In this document: piece after piece, positions 43,872 through 53,316 of the stretch
Position numbering within the stretch: position 1 is the stretch's first letter
Layout: each line of letters opens with the position of its first letter
Assembly: GCF_900113045.1 (NCBI RefSeq)
Contig: NZ_FONY01000004.1
Span: forward strand, 156,488-220,487
Source of the DNA: Thermoflexibacter ruber
GTDB taxonomy: Bacteria; Bacteroidota; Bacteroidia; Cytophagales; Thermoflexibacteraceae
DNA: 64,000 nt
Reading direction: 5' to 3'
The notes under the pieces: generated by a model
Told to the model about the DNA's origin: nothing
Seen by the model: only the letters and a program-made list of their open reading frames with translations
The model's database searches: none
Program-made: the position numbers and the translations under genes

Positions 43872-45434
43872 CTATCCTCTGGGTACAACCATGATTACCT
43901 GTTCTTTTTCTACGATAACAGCACCTTCGTTTGCTCCTTTGGGTTTACGGACAAATTTTTTTGGGGTATAGATAACAGGGCAGAGAGAGTCATTTTTTCG
44001 CTTAGAATACCAAGCAGCAAGTTCTGCGGCTCTTTCTATGACGGTAGTAGGAAAGATTTTTCCTGATTTGTATTTTATTACTACGTGAGAACCGCTCACA
44101 TCTCTGGCATGTAGCCACATGTCTTCTTTGAAAGCATACTTTTGGGTAAGTAAGTCATTATTTTTGGCATTTTTTCCTACTAAAATCTCAAAACCTTCGC
44201 AATCGAATCGGCGGAAAGGAATGTCCTCTTTTTCTTCCTCTACTTGGCTAAGTTGATTGACTTTAAAATATTTTCTTAACTCTTTTAAATTAGTAATACT
44301 TTGAATTTCAATAATATATGCTTTTAATTTTTCTAATTCTCTTTTCTTCTTACTGATGTTTTCTTGCAAAGTTTGGATTTCTATTTTCTGATTTTTGGCT
44401 TTTTTGTAATATAATTCTGCATTTTTTTGAGGCGAAAGATGCTCTTTGAGTTTGATAGTGATGTCTTGATTGTGGTAAAAGTCAAATAAAGTAATTTTTT
44501 GTACTTTTTCAGGAATCACTTGCAAGTTAGCCATCAAAATATGTCCTATTTCCTCATAGCGATTTTCCAACTCCAGTACTGCTAATTTCTCTTCCGCTTT
44601 TTGAATATAAAAAGACGCTTTTTCCTTTTGCTTTTCCAACTTTCTCAACACTTCGGTTTTTTCTTTAAGAAGTTGTAATTTGCTGATATAGAGATAATAA
44701 AAATAATTAACAGCTTCCAAAGGGTTTTCAAAGACTCGGAATAGTTCAAAATCAGTCGTGCTTTGAGAAGGAGGGAATAGCGCAAAATGGATTTTGTTGC
44801 TTTTTTGGAAAATATAGTACTGTGGATTTTCTATAAGAGTTAAGAGGTTTTGAATAGCAGTGTATTGATTTTCAGGGGTTTGATTTTCTAAAAGAGTGGT
44901 TTTTATCGCTTCTTTCATCTCTTTGTCAAAGGTAGGGAAAGTTTGGGTGAAGCCATTTTTTAAGAAACCTTCCAAACTTTGGTCAATAGGGCGGTCTAAG
45001 ATAGAGAGGTTTATCTCCCAGTCTTTTTCTAAGTTGTTATTAAATAATTCAATAGCTTGATTTTTTTGGAATAAAACAACATTGGAACGCTGCCCGTGCA
45101 TTTTGAAAAGCAAGGTAAGTCCTTGATTGAAAGAAAGACCAAAGCATCTTTCATTCAAAAATTGTCTTATGTTTATTACCTCTGCCCCTATCAATAGCTC
45201 AAACAAATCTACGCTATTTTGCCTTGCTCTACTAAAATCCGTAGGGAAACTCAGACACGTAAACTCAGGGCTAAGGCTGGCTCTGATATAAAAAAAATGC
45301 TGCGTTTTTTGCTCATAAAACCTCAAAATCAGTTCGTCTTTTGCTTGGCTAAAAGCCTCAATCAACTGAAAACCAAGTAAATGATTTTGTAAAGCCAGAC
45401 TTACTTTTTTGAGGAAATAATAATTATTTTGCAC
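43872..45434 (-). CDS. NFACT family protein (RqcH/FbpA-like)
   Basis: The 520-residue cytosolic protein has the N-terminal NFACT domain (with NERCFGLSFNQ), a long coiled coil (about 270-400), and the C-terminal NFACT-R RNA-binding domain (DMWLHARDVSGSHVVI, then ERAAELAAWYS). RqcH members bind stalled 50S subunits and add alanine tails for degradation. Whether this branch does so is not shown. It starts with GTG. Its upstream region holds a 37-bp promoter block identical to that of the LytS-type kinase gene at 49 kb. Confidence 0.85.
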   Translation of the reverse strand: MQNNYYFLKKVSLALQNHLLGFQLIEAFSQAKDELILRFYEQKTQHFFYIRASLSPEFTCLSFPTDFSRARQNSVDLFELLIGAEVINIRQFLNERCFGLSFNQGLTLLFKMHGQRSNVVLFQKNQAIELFNNNLEKDWEINLSILDRPIDQSLEGFLKNGFTQTFPTFDKEMKEAIKTTLLENQTPENQYTAIQNLLTLIENPQYYIFQKSNKIHFALFPPSQSTTDFELFRVFENPLEAVNYFYYLYISKLQLLKEKTEVLRKLEKQKEKASFYIQKAEEKLAVLELENRYEEIGHILMANLQVIPEKVQKITLFDFYHNQDITIKLKEHLSPQKNAELYYKKAKNQKIEIQTLQENISKKKRELEKLKAYIIEIQSITNLKELRKYFKVNQLSQVEEEKEDIPFRRFDCEGFEILVGKNAKNNDLLTQKYAFKEDMWLHARDVSGSHVVIKYKSGKIFPTTVIERAAELAAWYSKRKNDSLCPVIYTPKKFVRKPKGANEGAVIVEKEQVIMVVPRG

Positions 45435-45497
45435 TTTTGTTTGTTGTATTTTAGTAACTAATTAGGGCAAGCAGATGAGTTATGCTTGGCTTGTATA

Positions 45498-45534
45498 TAC
45501 AAAGATACAAGATTATTTTTTGAAAAGTAGCAGA
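45498..45534 (-). promoter_or_regulatory. 37-bp duplicated promoter block, copy A
   Basis: On the minus strand this block contains TATCTTTG (45507-45500), a -7 element, preceded by TTTTC about 20 bp upstream. Transcription would begin about 60 bp before the NFACT gene. The same 37 bp occur without mismatch at 49001-49037, and weaker similarity extends about 35 bp further downstream (attagggc and ttatgctt shared on the plus strand). Confidence 0.7.
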
Positions 45535-45536
45535 TA

Positions 45537-45601
45537 GGCAGCGAGCATTCGCTCTGCCCAAATTCGCATGGAGCAGGAGATTGAATCTCTTGCTTAATTT
45601 T
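45537..45601. other. two adjacent hairpins between divergent genes
   Basis: A stem GGCA..GAGC/GCTC..TGCC (45537-45559) is followed by AGCAGGAGAT/ATCTCTTGCT (45572-45594, one G-T pair) and TAATTTTT. The second looks like a plus-strand terminator although no plus-strand gene precedes it. It may end a small RNA, or be left from an insertion. Confidence 0.45.
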
Positions 45602-45720
45602 TCAAATACCTACACATTTGCCCACTTTACCTCATTTTTCTATTTGTATTAAACGCCTCCCTATTGATACACGTCATAACGACAAAAATAGAATTATTAA
45701 TTTTAAATTTTGTAAGTACT

Positions 45721-46437
45721 ATGGACAGAAAAGAGTTTTTAAAAAGAGGATTTACTACTCTTGGCGCTTTGTCAGTTGCTTCTTTTTTTACCTACTGCAA
45801 GAGCGAAACTATTGACCCAGTTTCCACTGAGATCCTGAGCAGTACAGGCTCTACCAATGGTAGTTCGGCGAGCAACTGTAGCCTGACTAACTCTGAAACC
45901 GAGGGACCTTATCCTATTAAAAATCCAAGCAGTTTGGTTATCAATGATATTACAGGCGATAGGAAAGGAATACCTATGGTAGTGAATATTTCTATCAGAA
46001 ATAAAAATACGGGCTGTGGGGCAATAGAAAACGCCTTTGTGGACATTTGGCACTGCGATGCCGATGGGAATTACTCAGAATATGGCTCTTATACTTCTGT
46101 GCATTGGCTAAGAGGTCGCCAAACTACAGACAAAGATGGATTAGCAAGTTTCAAAACTATCTTCCCTGGTTGGTACAGTGGAAGAGCGGTACATATACAC
46201 GTACACGTTTACAATTCAAGTGGCAAATCACTTTTAGTTACACAGATAGCTTTCCCTGCCGCTATCTGCGATACGGTATATACTACTGCCACCGATTTTT
46301 ATAAAAAAGGGAAAGCAGATACCACCAACGAAAGAGATAATGTTTTTGGCGATGGTTATTCCAATGAGTTAGGGACTATTTCTGGTAGCATCAAAGAAGG
46401 TTTTACTCTTACGCATACCATAGTAGTAAATGCTTAG
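45721..46437 (+). CDS. exported intradiol ring-cleavage dioxygenase-like protein
   Basis: The start MDRKEFLKRGFTTLGALSVA is a twin-arginine-like signal (single Arg pair variant KR) ending at a Cys (TYCKSE), so it is probably a lipoprotein. The body has the catechol dioxygenase core: EGPYP with the first Tyr ligand, VDIWHCDADGNYSEY, and FKTIFPGWYSGRAVHIHVHV with the iron-binding Tyr and two His. Cytosolic members open catechol, while exported ones are less studied. The upstream ATG at 45664 would spoil the signal. No other aromatic-degradation gene is near. Confidence 0.85.
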   Translation: MDRKEFLKRGFTTLGALSVASFFTYCKSETIDPVSTEILSSTGSTNGSSASNCSLTNSETEGPYPIKNPSSLVINDITGDRKGIPMVVNISIRNKNTGCGAIENAFVDIWHCDADGNYSEYGSYTSVHWLRGRQTTDKDGLASFKTIFPGWYSGRAVHIHVHVYNSSGKSLLVTQIAFPAAICDTVYTTATDFYKKGKADTTNERDNVFGDGYSNELGTISGSIKEGFTLTHTIVVNA

Positions 46438-46511
46438 AAAAACGAGTTAGCGTATCTCTGTTAGCAGTTGAATCAAGACGCTAAACAGGGAACTAAAAAA
46501 TAACAAAGCAA

Positions 46512-47198
46512 ATGATAAAGATGCAACAAACAAAAGGATTGATTTACTTGGCAGAGAAAAGAAGTGGTTTGCAAACAACTACCTTAAAAAGTTTGCAAAC
46601 CCTGCCTGCAAGTAATACAGAGATAAATAGGAGTGCTGACTTGCATGGCATTCATCGTTTTTCAGATAACCTATTGTTAGGTGGGCAATCTTATTTTCCT
46701 GCTGTCAAGCAAGCAGCTTGCCTCGTATTGCTTCCTTTGACAGGGGCTATGGAAGTGTATCATCAAGGGAAAAGTGAACTCATTGGGATAGGGGAAATAG
46801 CTTTTTTGAAAATAGAGAACGAGGGAAAAATCCAAATAGAAAATCCTTACCTTGATGAAGCCATTAATTTTTTGGAAATATGGATTTCAATACCGCCAAG
46901 ATATAGTTGGCAAAGTTTTTTAAATATCTTTGATATTGAAAAACAAGCCAATCAATTAATTGCTCTTCCTAATAGTACTTTGCCTTTCCAGCTATGGATT
47001 GGGAAGTTTGATGGGCGAAAGGAAGAAATACTTTCGCTCAAAAAAGAGCAAAAACTCTTTGCTTTTGTTATTCACGGGGCATTTGAGTTCCAAAACCGCC
47101 TTTTAGAAGGAAGAGATGCAGTTTGTCTTTGGGATTGTGAAGGAGTAGAGTTTGAGGCTTTGGCAAATGAGAGCATTTTGTTGCTAATTGCTTGTTAG
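46512..47198 (+). CDS. pirin-like bicupin protein
   Basis: The 228-residue protein has two cupin-like barrels. The N-terminal one starts ADLHGIHRFSDN. The C-terminal one ends FVIHGAFEFQNRLLEGRDAVCLWD, which matches the YhhW/pirin-type C-domain. The usual pirin metal motif (HPHRGFE) is not visible, so enzymatic activity such as quercetinase is doubtful. It follows the dioxygenase gene on the same strand and overlaps the end of the LytTR regulator gene by 15 bp in convergent orientation. Confidence 0.65.
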   Translation: MIKMQQTKGLIYLAEKRSGLQTTTLKSLQTLPASNTEINRSADLHGIHRFSDNLLLGGQSYFPAVKQAACLVLLPLTGAMEVYHQGKSELIGIGEIAFLKIENEGKIQIENPYLDEAINFLEIWISIPPRYSWQSFLNIFDIEKQANQLIALPNSTLPFQLWIGKFDGRKEEILSLKKEQKLFAFVIHGAFEFQNRLLEGRDAVCLWDCEGVEFEALANESILLLIAC

Positions 47199-47876
47199 CC
47201 ACTTTTGTACTTCTTCTTCATAGCTAACACCTATGGGAATTTCATAGTTCTCTATGCAAATTACCTTATTATTGAATTTTTGTACCTTTTGAATAGGCAC
47301 AATGAAAGAGCGATGTACCCTAACAAATTCGGAAGGAGGTAGCTTTTCCAATAGTTTTTTTAAAGTCATACGTGCTACCAAAGGTTTCTGATGGGCAAGG
47401 TAAATTTTTAGGTAATCATCTAAACCTTCTATAAATAAAATTTCGTCAATATTTATCTTATGTAGCTTGTAGTCAGCGCGAATGAGCAAAAATCTTTTTT
47501 CTAAATGATGACTTTTTGTGTATTCGTAATATGCTTTGGCTTTTTGGAGTGCCTGCTCAAAGCGGTCAAAAGTAAAGGGTTTGAGTAGGTAATCAAGTGC
47601 ATTGAGGTTAAAACCTTCGACTGCATACTCGCTGTAAGCCGTAGTGAAAATGACCATTGTTTCTTGCAAAGAGGTCTTTGCCAAATCAAGTCCACTGATA
47701 GCGGGCATATTAATATCTAAAAATACTAAGTCGACGGGATATTTTTCTAAGAAAATAATGCCTTCTTTGGGTTTATGAAAAGTTTTTTCCAAAAAAATAA
47801 AGTCAATTTTTGCACAAAAATTTTCAATTACTTTGAGCGCAAGTGGCTCATCATCAATGGCAATTGCATTTATCAT
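47184..47876 (-). CDS. LytTR family response regulator
   Basis: The receiver domain (1-120) has the acidic pocket AIAIDDE, the phospho-acceptor in LVFLDINMPAISG and the Lys in YLLKPF. The C-terminal LytTR DNA-binding domain follows (about 130-228, with EILFIEGLDDYLKIYL and FVRVHRSFIVPI). Its ATG overlaps the stop of the sensor gene by four bases, so the pair is translationally coupled. Confidence 0.93.
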   Translation of the reverse strand: MINAIAIDDEPLALKVIENFCAKIDFIFLEKTFHKPKEGIIFLEKYPVDLVFLDINMPAISGLDLAKTSLQETMVIFTTAYSEYAVEGFNLNALDYLLKPFTFDRFEQALQKAKAYYEYTKSHHLEKRFLLIRADYKLHKINIDEILFIEGLDDYLKIYLAHQKPLVARMTLKKLLEKLPPSEFVRVHRSFIVPIQKVQKFNNKVICIENYEIPIGVSYEEEVQKWLTSN

Positions 47877-48901
47877 AGGTCAATTTCTAAGTTTACCTCA
47901 AATGTTTTTTTGTCATTAGCTATATTTAGTGCGTATCGATTAGGGTAAAGTAACTCTAAGCGATGGATAGTATTTTCCAAGCCAATGCCATTTTTTTGTG
48001 ATTCAGGAAGATTGTTTTGCACAATGATATTTTTTACTTTCATTTTAAATGACTTACCTTCTATGCTGACTTCTACACTAATTTCGGACAATTCTTCTGC
48101 ATTTACTCCATATTTAAAGGCATTTTCTACGAAAGTAATCAGAAGCAAGGGAGCTATTTTTTTGTTGGTAAAGTTGCCTTGAAAACTTGTTTTTACTTTT
48201 ACTTCCTGCCCAAATCTAAGTTGTTGCAAATCAATGTAATCTCTGATATAAGTAATTTCTTTTTCCAATGAAATGCTTTCTTTGTTTGCTTCTGCCATGA
48301 TATAGCGCATGATGCCCGATAGCTTGACAATTGCCTCTGCGGTAAAGTCTGACTTTTCCATTGCCAAAGCATAGATGTCGTTCAAAGCATTAAACAAAAA
48401 ATGAGGATTGATTTGCAAGCGTAAATAAGAAATTTCTGCATTTAGTTTTTCTGCTCTGGCTTTTTCCCATTGGTTTCTGATTTTCAGAGCCAAAACACCA
48501 AAAATAACCAACAAGTATAAATATACGTCATGCCCAATTTTCCCTAAAATGCCTCCTCCCATGCGCTTAGGTGGAGGAGGAAAATGAGAGGCATGAGCGG
48601 GTGGTGAGCCATAAAATCTCAGCCAAAGCTCTGGAATAGCATATACGAAGGCAAAACCTACAAAAATAAAGATAACATAAGTAGTATATTTTTTAGGAAA
48701 AAAGAAATGGGGAATAAGGTAATAAAAATGTATGTAAAAAATAACCAACATGACTGCCCTTGCTATCCACTTAGATAAGGCAAAAGGATTAAAAATATTT
48801 TGCCAATTAGGTTCGGGACCAGGAGAGAAAAAAATAGGAAGTATCATAAAAGTAATGATACCAATAAGATGTATGGCAATATTTTGATGCTTTTGTTTCA
48901 T
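47873..48901 (-). CDS. LytS-type sensor histidine kinase
   Basis: The 342-residue protein has four to five hydrophobic segments (residues about 10-150) and a coiled coil. The His_kinase domain has the phospho-acceptor in LRLQINPHFLFNALNDIYAL, and the HATPase part has LLLITFVENAFKYGV and KNGIGLENTIHRL. It pairs with the LytTR regulator downstream. The ATG used is two codons inside a longer TTG-initiated frame. The gene is preceded by the same 37-bp promoter block as the NFACT gene. Confidence 0.92.
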   Translation of the reverse strand: MKQKHQNIAIHLIGIITFMILPIFFSPGPEPNWQNIFNPFALSKWIARAVMLVIFYIHFYYLIPHFFFPKKYTTYVIFIFVGFAFVYAIPELWLRFYGSPPAHASHFPPPPKRMGGGILGKIGHDVYLYLLVIFGVLALKIRNQWEKARAEKLNAEISYLRLQINPHFLFNALNDIYALAMEKSDFTAEAIVKLSGIMRYIMAEANKESISLEKEITYIRDYIDLQQLRFGQEVKVKTSFQGNFTNKKIAPLLLITFVENAFKYGVNAEELSEISVEVSIEGKSFKMKVKNIIVQNNLPESQKNGIGLENTIHRLELLYPNRYALNIANDKKTFEVNLEIDL

Positions 48902-49000
48902 GGGCAAGTAATATCTCAGTGCTAAGATACAAAAGACGAATATGAAATCTGGTCTAAAAATGATTAGGGCGGTTGCATAAATTATGCTTAAGTTGACGAG

Positions 49001-49037
49001 TACAAAGATACAAGATTATTTTTTGAAAAGTAGCAGA
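49001..49037 (-). promoter_or_regulatory. 37-bp duplicated promoter block, copy B
   Basis: It is identical to the block at 45498-45534, with TATCTTTG on the minus strand (49010-49003). It sits about 100 bp upstream of the LytS-type kinase ATG. The rest of the spacer to 49258 holds an 8-bp inverted repeat, AACAGGGT/ACCCTGTT (49177-49218), just before the DUF4199-like remnant. Confidence 0.7.
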
Positions 49038-49258
49038 CCTAAGACCTTATACAAATGTTCGCATATTTTATCGGATACTATATATTTAAAAAGGATTAAG
49101 AGAACATGATTTCCACTTCAAAACCATCACCTAAAAAAATTTCAAATAAAAAATAACTGCTTTCAAACGATTTTTTAACAGGGTTGTCAATATAATTTCA
49201 TTGATTTTGCACCCTGTTTTAGCTTTGTATTCATCAATTAAATTATCCCTAAAATTAT

Positions 49259-49851
49259 GAATACAAAGACTTTATCTGTTATATTGAAGAATGATGTTTT
49301 GCAGGCTTTGCTGCTTATTTTTTATCGCCTTCTAATGCGGATTACCCGCCTTGACGCAGAATATCTGAACGTTGGGCAGTATTAGATATCATCATTATTG
49401 TTGTGCCTGTCATCTTTGTACTTCTTGCTATCCGACAAAATTTGCCTGCACCTGTAGGAAATCGTTTATTGATTGCAACGGGTGTGAGGTTTATTGCGTA
49501 TCTCATTCACGCCCCATATATGGATATGTATGTGTATCACAATTTCATCAGTCCTGATTGGTTTGATGCAGTTGTTACTCTTGAAAAACATAATATAGAG
49601 GCACAGAATATTCCGACAGCACAAATTCAGCTAAAAATAGAGCAAATGAAAGAAAATATAAATTTTACCTGTTGGGTTTAGTACTGAATTTGATAGCTGT
49701 TTCGTTTCTGTATAAAATTTTTTCTGAACTTTTCAGTCCGCTTAATTTTCTGGATTGTTTAGTCAGTATGGTGTTTGTGAATGTTTTTGCTATGGCTTTT
49801 TATTTTCTTAAGAATGGACTTACCCAACAGGTTCATTTCCGCAACCTATAA
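49259..49851 (+). pseudogene. frameshifted DUF4199-like membrane protein
   Basis: The ATG opens MNTKTLSVILKNDVLQALLL, then the frame shifts. A second frame carries VIFVLLAIRQNLPAPVGN, LIATGVRFIAYLIHAPYMD and PDWFDAVVTLEKHNIEAQN. A third frame carries LLGLVLNLIAVSFLYKIF and runs to a TAA. Together they read as one small membrane protein of the DUF4199 type, with at least two frameshifts. The gene is dead or the assembly has indel errors. It marks the left end of an accessory stretch. Confidence 0.65.
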
Positions 49852-49901
49852 ATCTGAACTTGAAAAACTACTTTCTAAATTCTAATTCAAACTTACTCTC
49901 A

Positions 49902-51059
49902 ATGAAAAACCGAAAACGCATTATGACCGCTATAATAGCAAGTACATTTACACTGACAATACTTGGCGCTTGGTTGTTTTTTAATTCAAACCAGTGTGGC
50001 ACTGAAAAAGCATTAGACCCGAATAACATTGAGCCTCAATTGATTGCCTATACCAAAACTACGTATCAGGTTGGGCGAAACTGGGTGGTATTGGGTGATA
50101 AAAAGGAAACACAACTTTCAGCGTTTGTATATTTTCCTGTAATAGCTGAAAGTGAAGAACTTTCTGACGTACTTCCGAACAAAGAATGGCAACAGCAACA
50201 TATTCAAACGATAAGGAAAAAAATTGGCGATACGCTTGCCGTAAAAATGGCAACTGCCCGAATGAAATTAGCCAAAAACGGCAAAATCCTTCCTCAGAAG
50301 TTTCCTTTGCTTCTGTTTGGTCCTGGTTTGGGCTGGTTGCCAACAGATTACGCTTCGTTTTTGGCTTCTATGGCAAGCAGGGGCTTTGTGGTTGTTGCTT
50401 TTACAGGATTACCCATTTCCAAAGCTATTTACTACCCTGACAGCACTTCTCAAACAGTTGAAAATGTAAAGGTAAATTACCAAAAAATGAGCGACTATTT
50501 TGATTTTGCCATCAAACACCTCACCCGTTCAAATCCCGAAAGCGAAAATCATTACTCATCTATGATGGATACGGATAAAATATATGTTGCAGGGCATTCT
50601 GTTTCGGGAGCAGCGGCATTGATGGTAGCCCAAAAAAACGATAAAGTCAAGGGCGTTATCAATTTGGACGGAGATGTAACAAAAGATTTTGAGCAAATAC
50701 AGCCCTTGCAACCCATTTTGTATGTTACTACTCAGCCACAGGGAGCAGACAGCCCCAAAGCAGAAACATGGAGTGAGGACAGAAGCGAAAAAAGGCGGGA
50801 TAACGCATTTATCCAAAATGCAGGTCGCAGTCAGAAAAGTGTCAGAATTAAAATTCCGCAAATGTATCATTTGGACTTTTTAGATGTTGCACAATTCAAA
50901 AAAAATATCTGCAAAGAATGCAACCGTAAAAGTTTTGGAAGCATCATATACCAAAAATCAAACGAACTCATACAAAACGCTATTTTTGACTTTGTTCAAA
51001 ATCAGGACAACTGGAAAAATCTTTCAGAAAAATATAACGTTTTAATTCAAGTGAAATGA
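49902..51059 (+). CDS. alpha/beta hydrolase (platelet-activating-factor acetylhydrolase-like)
   Basis: The 385-residue protein has an N-terminal hydrophobic segment (about 7-28), so it is anchored or exported. The hydrolase core has LLLFGPGLGWLPTDYASFLASMASRGF, cited in part (FGPGLGWLPTDY), the nucleophile elbow VAGHSVSGAAAL with Ser, the Asp in NLDGD, and His in YHLDFLDV. It is closest in pattern to the PAF-acetylhydrolase/dienelactone hydrolase group. The substrate is unknown. The stop overlaps the next ATG (ATGA), so it is coupled with the T9SS-sorted protein. Confidence 0.82.
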   Translation: MKNRKRIMTAIIASTFTLTILGAWLFFNSNQCGTEKALDPNNIEPQLIAYTKTTYQVGRNWVVLGDKKETQLSAFVYFPVIAESEELSDVLPNKEWQQQHIQTIRKKIGDTLAVKMATARMKLAKNGKILPQKFPLLLFGPGLGWLPTDYASFLASMASRGFVVVAFTGLPISKAIYYPDSTSQTVENVKVNYQKMSDYFDFAIKHLTRSNPESENHYSSMMDTDKIYVAGHSVSGAAALMVAQKNDKVKGVINLDGDVTKDFEQIQPLQPILYVTTQPQGADSPKAETWSEDRSEKRRDNAFIQNAGRSQKSVRIKIPQMYHLDFLDVAQFKKNICKECNRKSFGSIIYQKSNELIQNAIFDFVQNQDNWKNLSEKYNVLIQVK

Positions 51060-52399
51060 AAGCATACCTAACAGGCATATTGCTGATTTTAACTACGCTG
51101 ACAGGTTTTGCCCAAAAATTCTGGCTGACCACTTATGAATTTCCCGGCAGAGAAAAAACCGGAATTACCCTCACTCCAAACGGCTGCATGTTGGTAAGCC
51201 TTACCAATGGCGTTATCAAAAGTTGTGATGAAGGCAACCGTTTTTCCACAGTGCTAAATTCATCGGCAGTTTATAGCATATATTCCAATAATTTGGGAGA
51301 AGTTTTTGTAGGTGGTACAGGGAAGATTTTCCGCTCATTTGATAATGGGCAAACTTGGGACTCGGTGAGTGTAGGCACTACTTACCCAATCAATAAAATT
51401 ATTCAAAACTCGCAGGGACATCTCTTTGCCATTACAGGGATACTCACCAATGATGATGGCTTCATAGGTGATGGCGTATTTTTTTCAAACAACAAAGGTC
51501 TGACATGGTCGCAACGCAACAACGGCTTGGGCATATATACCTGCATAGAGCAAATTGCTATTGATAAAAACGACAGAATTTATGTTGCAACGGCTGACGA
51601 ATATGTAACGGGCAATGGAGGTTTGTTTATTTCTGAAAATAGTGGAAATCTTTGGGAACACATCAACATCAGCGTAGATGGCAGGGGAGCTATCAACGAC
51701 CAGATTAAAGTTGCCAATGCGTGGAATATATCCGTATCACCCCAAGACAGCGTGTATTTCAGTTTTTTTGGCACGGCAGTCAATACAAGTGTGCGGTTAA
51801 ATACGGTAAAGCACATCAGCGAAGTACGAAATAATACGCACTGGAAAGTTTATGCTGTCAATAATTCACCTACTTGGTGGCAGGATAAGTTACTCAATCC
51901 TGTACACTTTGCACGCAATGGCGACAAGTATAGCTCGGTTTCAGGTTCAATCGGTTTTGGGGGTACTTTTTTCTGTAAAAATAACCAAACCACTTGGCAA
52001 AAAATAAATTTCGGACTGGGAATTGACATAAACGGCTTTCAGAATATCCAACATTTTGCCGAAACTCCCAGCGGAAAAATTTTTATGGTACAAACCCTTG
52101 ATGAAAGGGTATATTACACCGACACAAGCGTAGTTACTTCTTTGCCTAACGATAACCATGAACTTCAACAAATCAATATATTTCCCAATCCTGTGCATAG
52201 CGGAGATAATGTGTTTTTTTCCAATTTTTCAGAAAATCAAAAAGTACGCATAAAATGCTATGACGCATCAGGCAAGCAAGTTTTTGAAACAACAGATTTT
52301 CTGAATAGTAAGATTACTGCACCTCAACAACAAGGCATTTATTTCCTGAATTTTGAAATGGGAAAGTATAAGTCAGTAAAAAAATTGATAGTTTACTGA
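51056..52399 (+). CDS. secreted beta-propeller-like protein with type IX secretion sorting domain
   Basis: The 447-residue protein has a signal peptide (ending GFAQ) and repeats with BNR/Asp-box motifs: SFDNGQTWDSV, SNNKGLTWSQR and SENSGNLWEHI. The C-terminal sorting domain starts INIFPNPVHSGDNVFF and ends GKYKSVKKLIVY, the type A form. It should be moved to the cell surface by the T9SS. The binding or enzymatic role is not evident. It is coupled to the hydrolase gene before it, so they may share a surface or periplasmic task. Confidence 0.85.
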   Translation: MKAYLTGILLILTTLTGFAQKFWLTTYEFPGREKTGITLTPNGCMLVSLTNGVIKSCDEGNRFSTVLNSSAVYSIYSNNLGEVFVGGTGKIFRSFDNGQTWDSVSVGTTYPINKIIQNSQGHLFAITGILTNDDGFIGDGVFFSNNKGLTWSQRNNGLGIYTCIEQIAIDKNDRIYVATADEYVTGNGGLFISENSGNLWEHINISVDGRGAINDQIKVANAWNISVSPQDSVYFSFFGTAVNTSVRLNTVKHISEVRNNTHWKVYAVNNSPTWWQDKLLNPVHFARNGDKYSSVSGSIGFGGTFFCKNNQTTWQKINFGLGIDINGFQNIQHFAETPSGKIFMVQTLDERVYYTDTSVVTSLPNDNHELQQINIFPNPVHSGDNVFFSNFSENQKVRIKCYDASGKQVFETTDFLNSKITAPQQQGIYFLNFEMGKYKSVKKLIVY

Positions 52400-52422
52400 G
52401 AAAGTTTATTCCTAAATACAAA

Positions 52423-53217
52423 ATGCGATTAAAAAACAAAATAGCCCTAATAACAGGTTCGGCACGCGGAATAGGAAAGGCAACTGCCGAACTCTTTCAT
52501 AAAGAAGGAGCAATCGTAATTGTTTCTGACATCAGGGACGAGGAAGGAAATGCCTTTGTATCTGACTTAAAAATCAATGCCGAATATTTGCATTTAGACG
52601 TTGGAAATGAAGAAAACTGGCAAAATGCAACGGAGTACATTACCCAAAAATACGGACGACTTGACATTTTGGTAAATAATGCAGGCATTACAGGTTTTTT
52701 AGAAACCACAGGAGCTTGGGACGCTGAAAATGCAGACCTCAAATCGTGGGAAGAAGTGCATAGGGTAAATGCAACGGGCGTTATGCTTGGGTGCAAATAC
52801 GCTATCAGACTGATGAAAGAAAAAGGCGGAAGCATTGTCAATATTTCTTCCCGAAGTGGCGTGGTGGGCATTCCCGGAGCGGTGGCTTATGCTTCAAGCA
52901 AGGCAGCGGTCAGAAACCATACGAAAAGCGTTGCCCTGTATTGTGCTGAAAAAGGCTATAAAATCAGGTGCAACAGCGTTCACCCCGCAGCCATTATGAC
53001 CCCAATGTGGGACGCAATGCTCGGAGAAGGTGAGCAAAGACAACAAATTATTGAAGAAGTAGAAGCAGGCATACCATTAGGACATTTTGGCGAACCTATT
53101 GACGTGGCTTACGGCATTTTGTATTTGGCAAGTGACGAAAGCAAATATGTAACAGGCATTGAACTAACCATTGACGGTGGAATTTTGGCAGGAAGTGAAG
53201 CGAAGCCGAGAAAATAG
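52423..53217 (+). CDS. SDR family NAD(P)-dependent oxidoreductase
   Basis: The 264-residue cytosolic enzyme has the classical short-chain dehydrogenase marks: the cofactor loop ITGSARGIGKATAELF, the NNAG motif, catalytic Ser in IVNISSRSG, and YASSKAAV with Tyr and Lys. The acidic residue after the second strand (VSDIRDE) favours NAD. The end DESKYVTGIELTIDGG is typical of the FabG-like branch. It starts 23 bp after the T9SS-sorted gene in the same direction. Confidence 0.93.
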   Translation: MRLKNKIALITGSARGIGKATAELFHKEGAIVIVSDIRDEEGNAFVSDLKINAEYLHLDVGNEENWQNATEYITQKYGRLDILVNNAGITGFLETTGAWDAENADLKSWEEVHRVNATGVMLGCKYAIRLMKEKGGSIVNISSRSGVVGIPGAVAYASSKAAVRNHTKSVALYCAEKGYKIRCNSVHPAAIMTPMWDAMLGEGEQRQQIIEEVEAGIPLGHFGEPIDVAYGILYLASDESKYVTGIELTIDGGILAGSEAKPRK

Positions 53218-53316
53218 AAAAATGTCCAAATCGTTAGCGGTCAGGCTAAAACTATAATTGCAATTTTTAGAATATGTTAGAATACTTCTATAATAGATTT
53301 ACCAAAAAATATTTTT

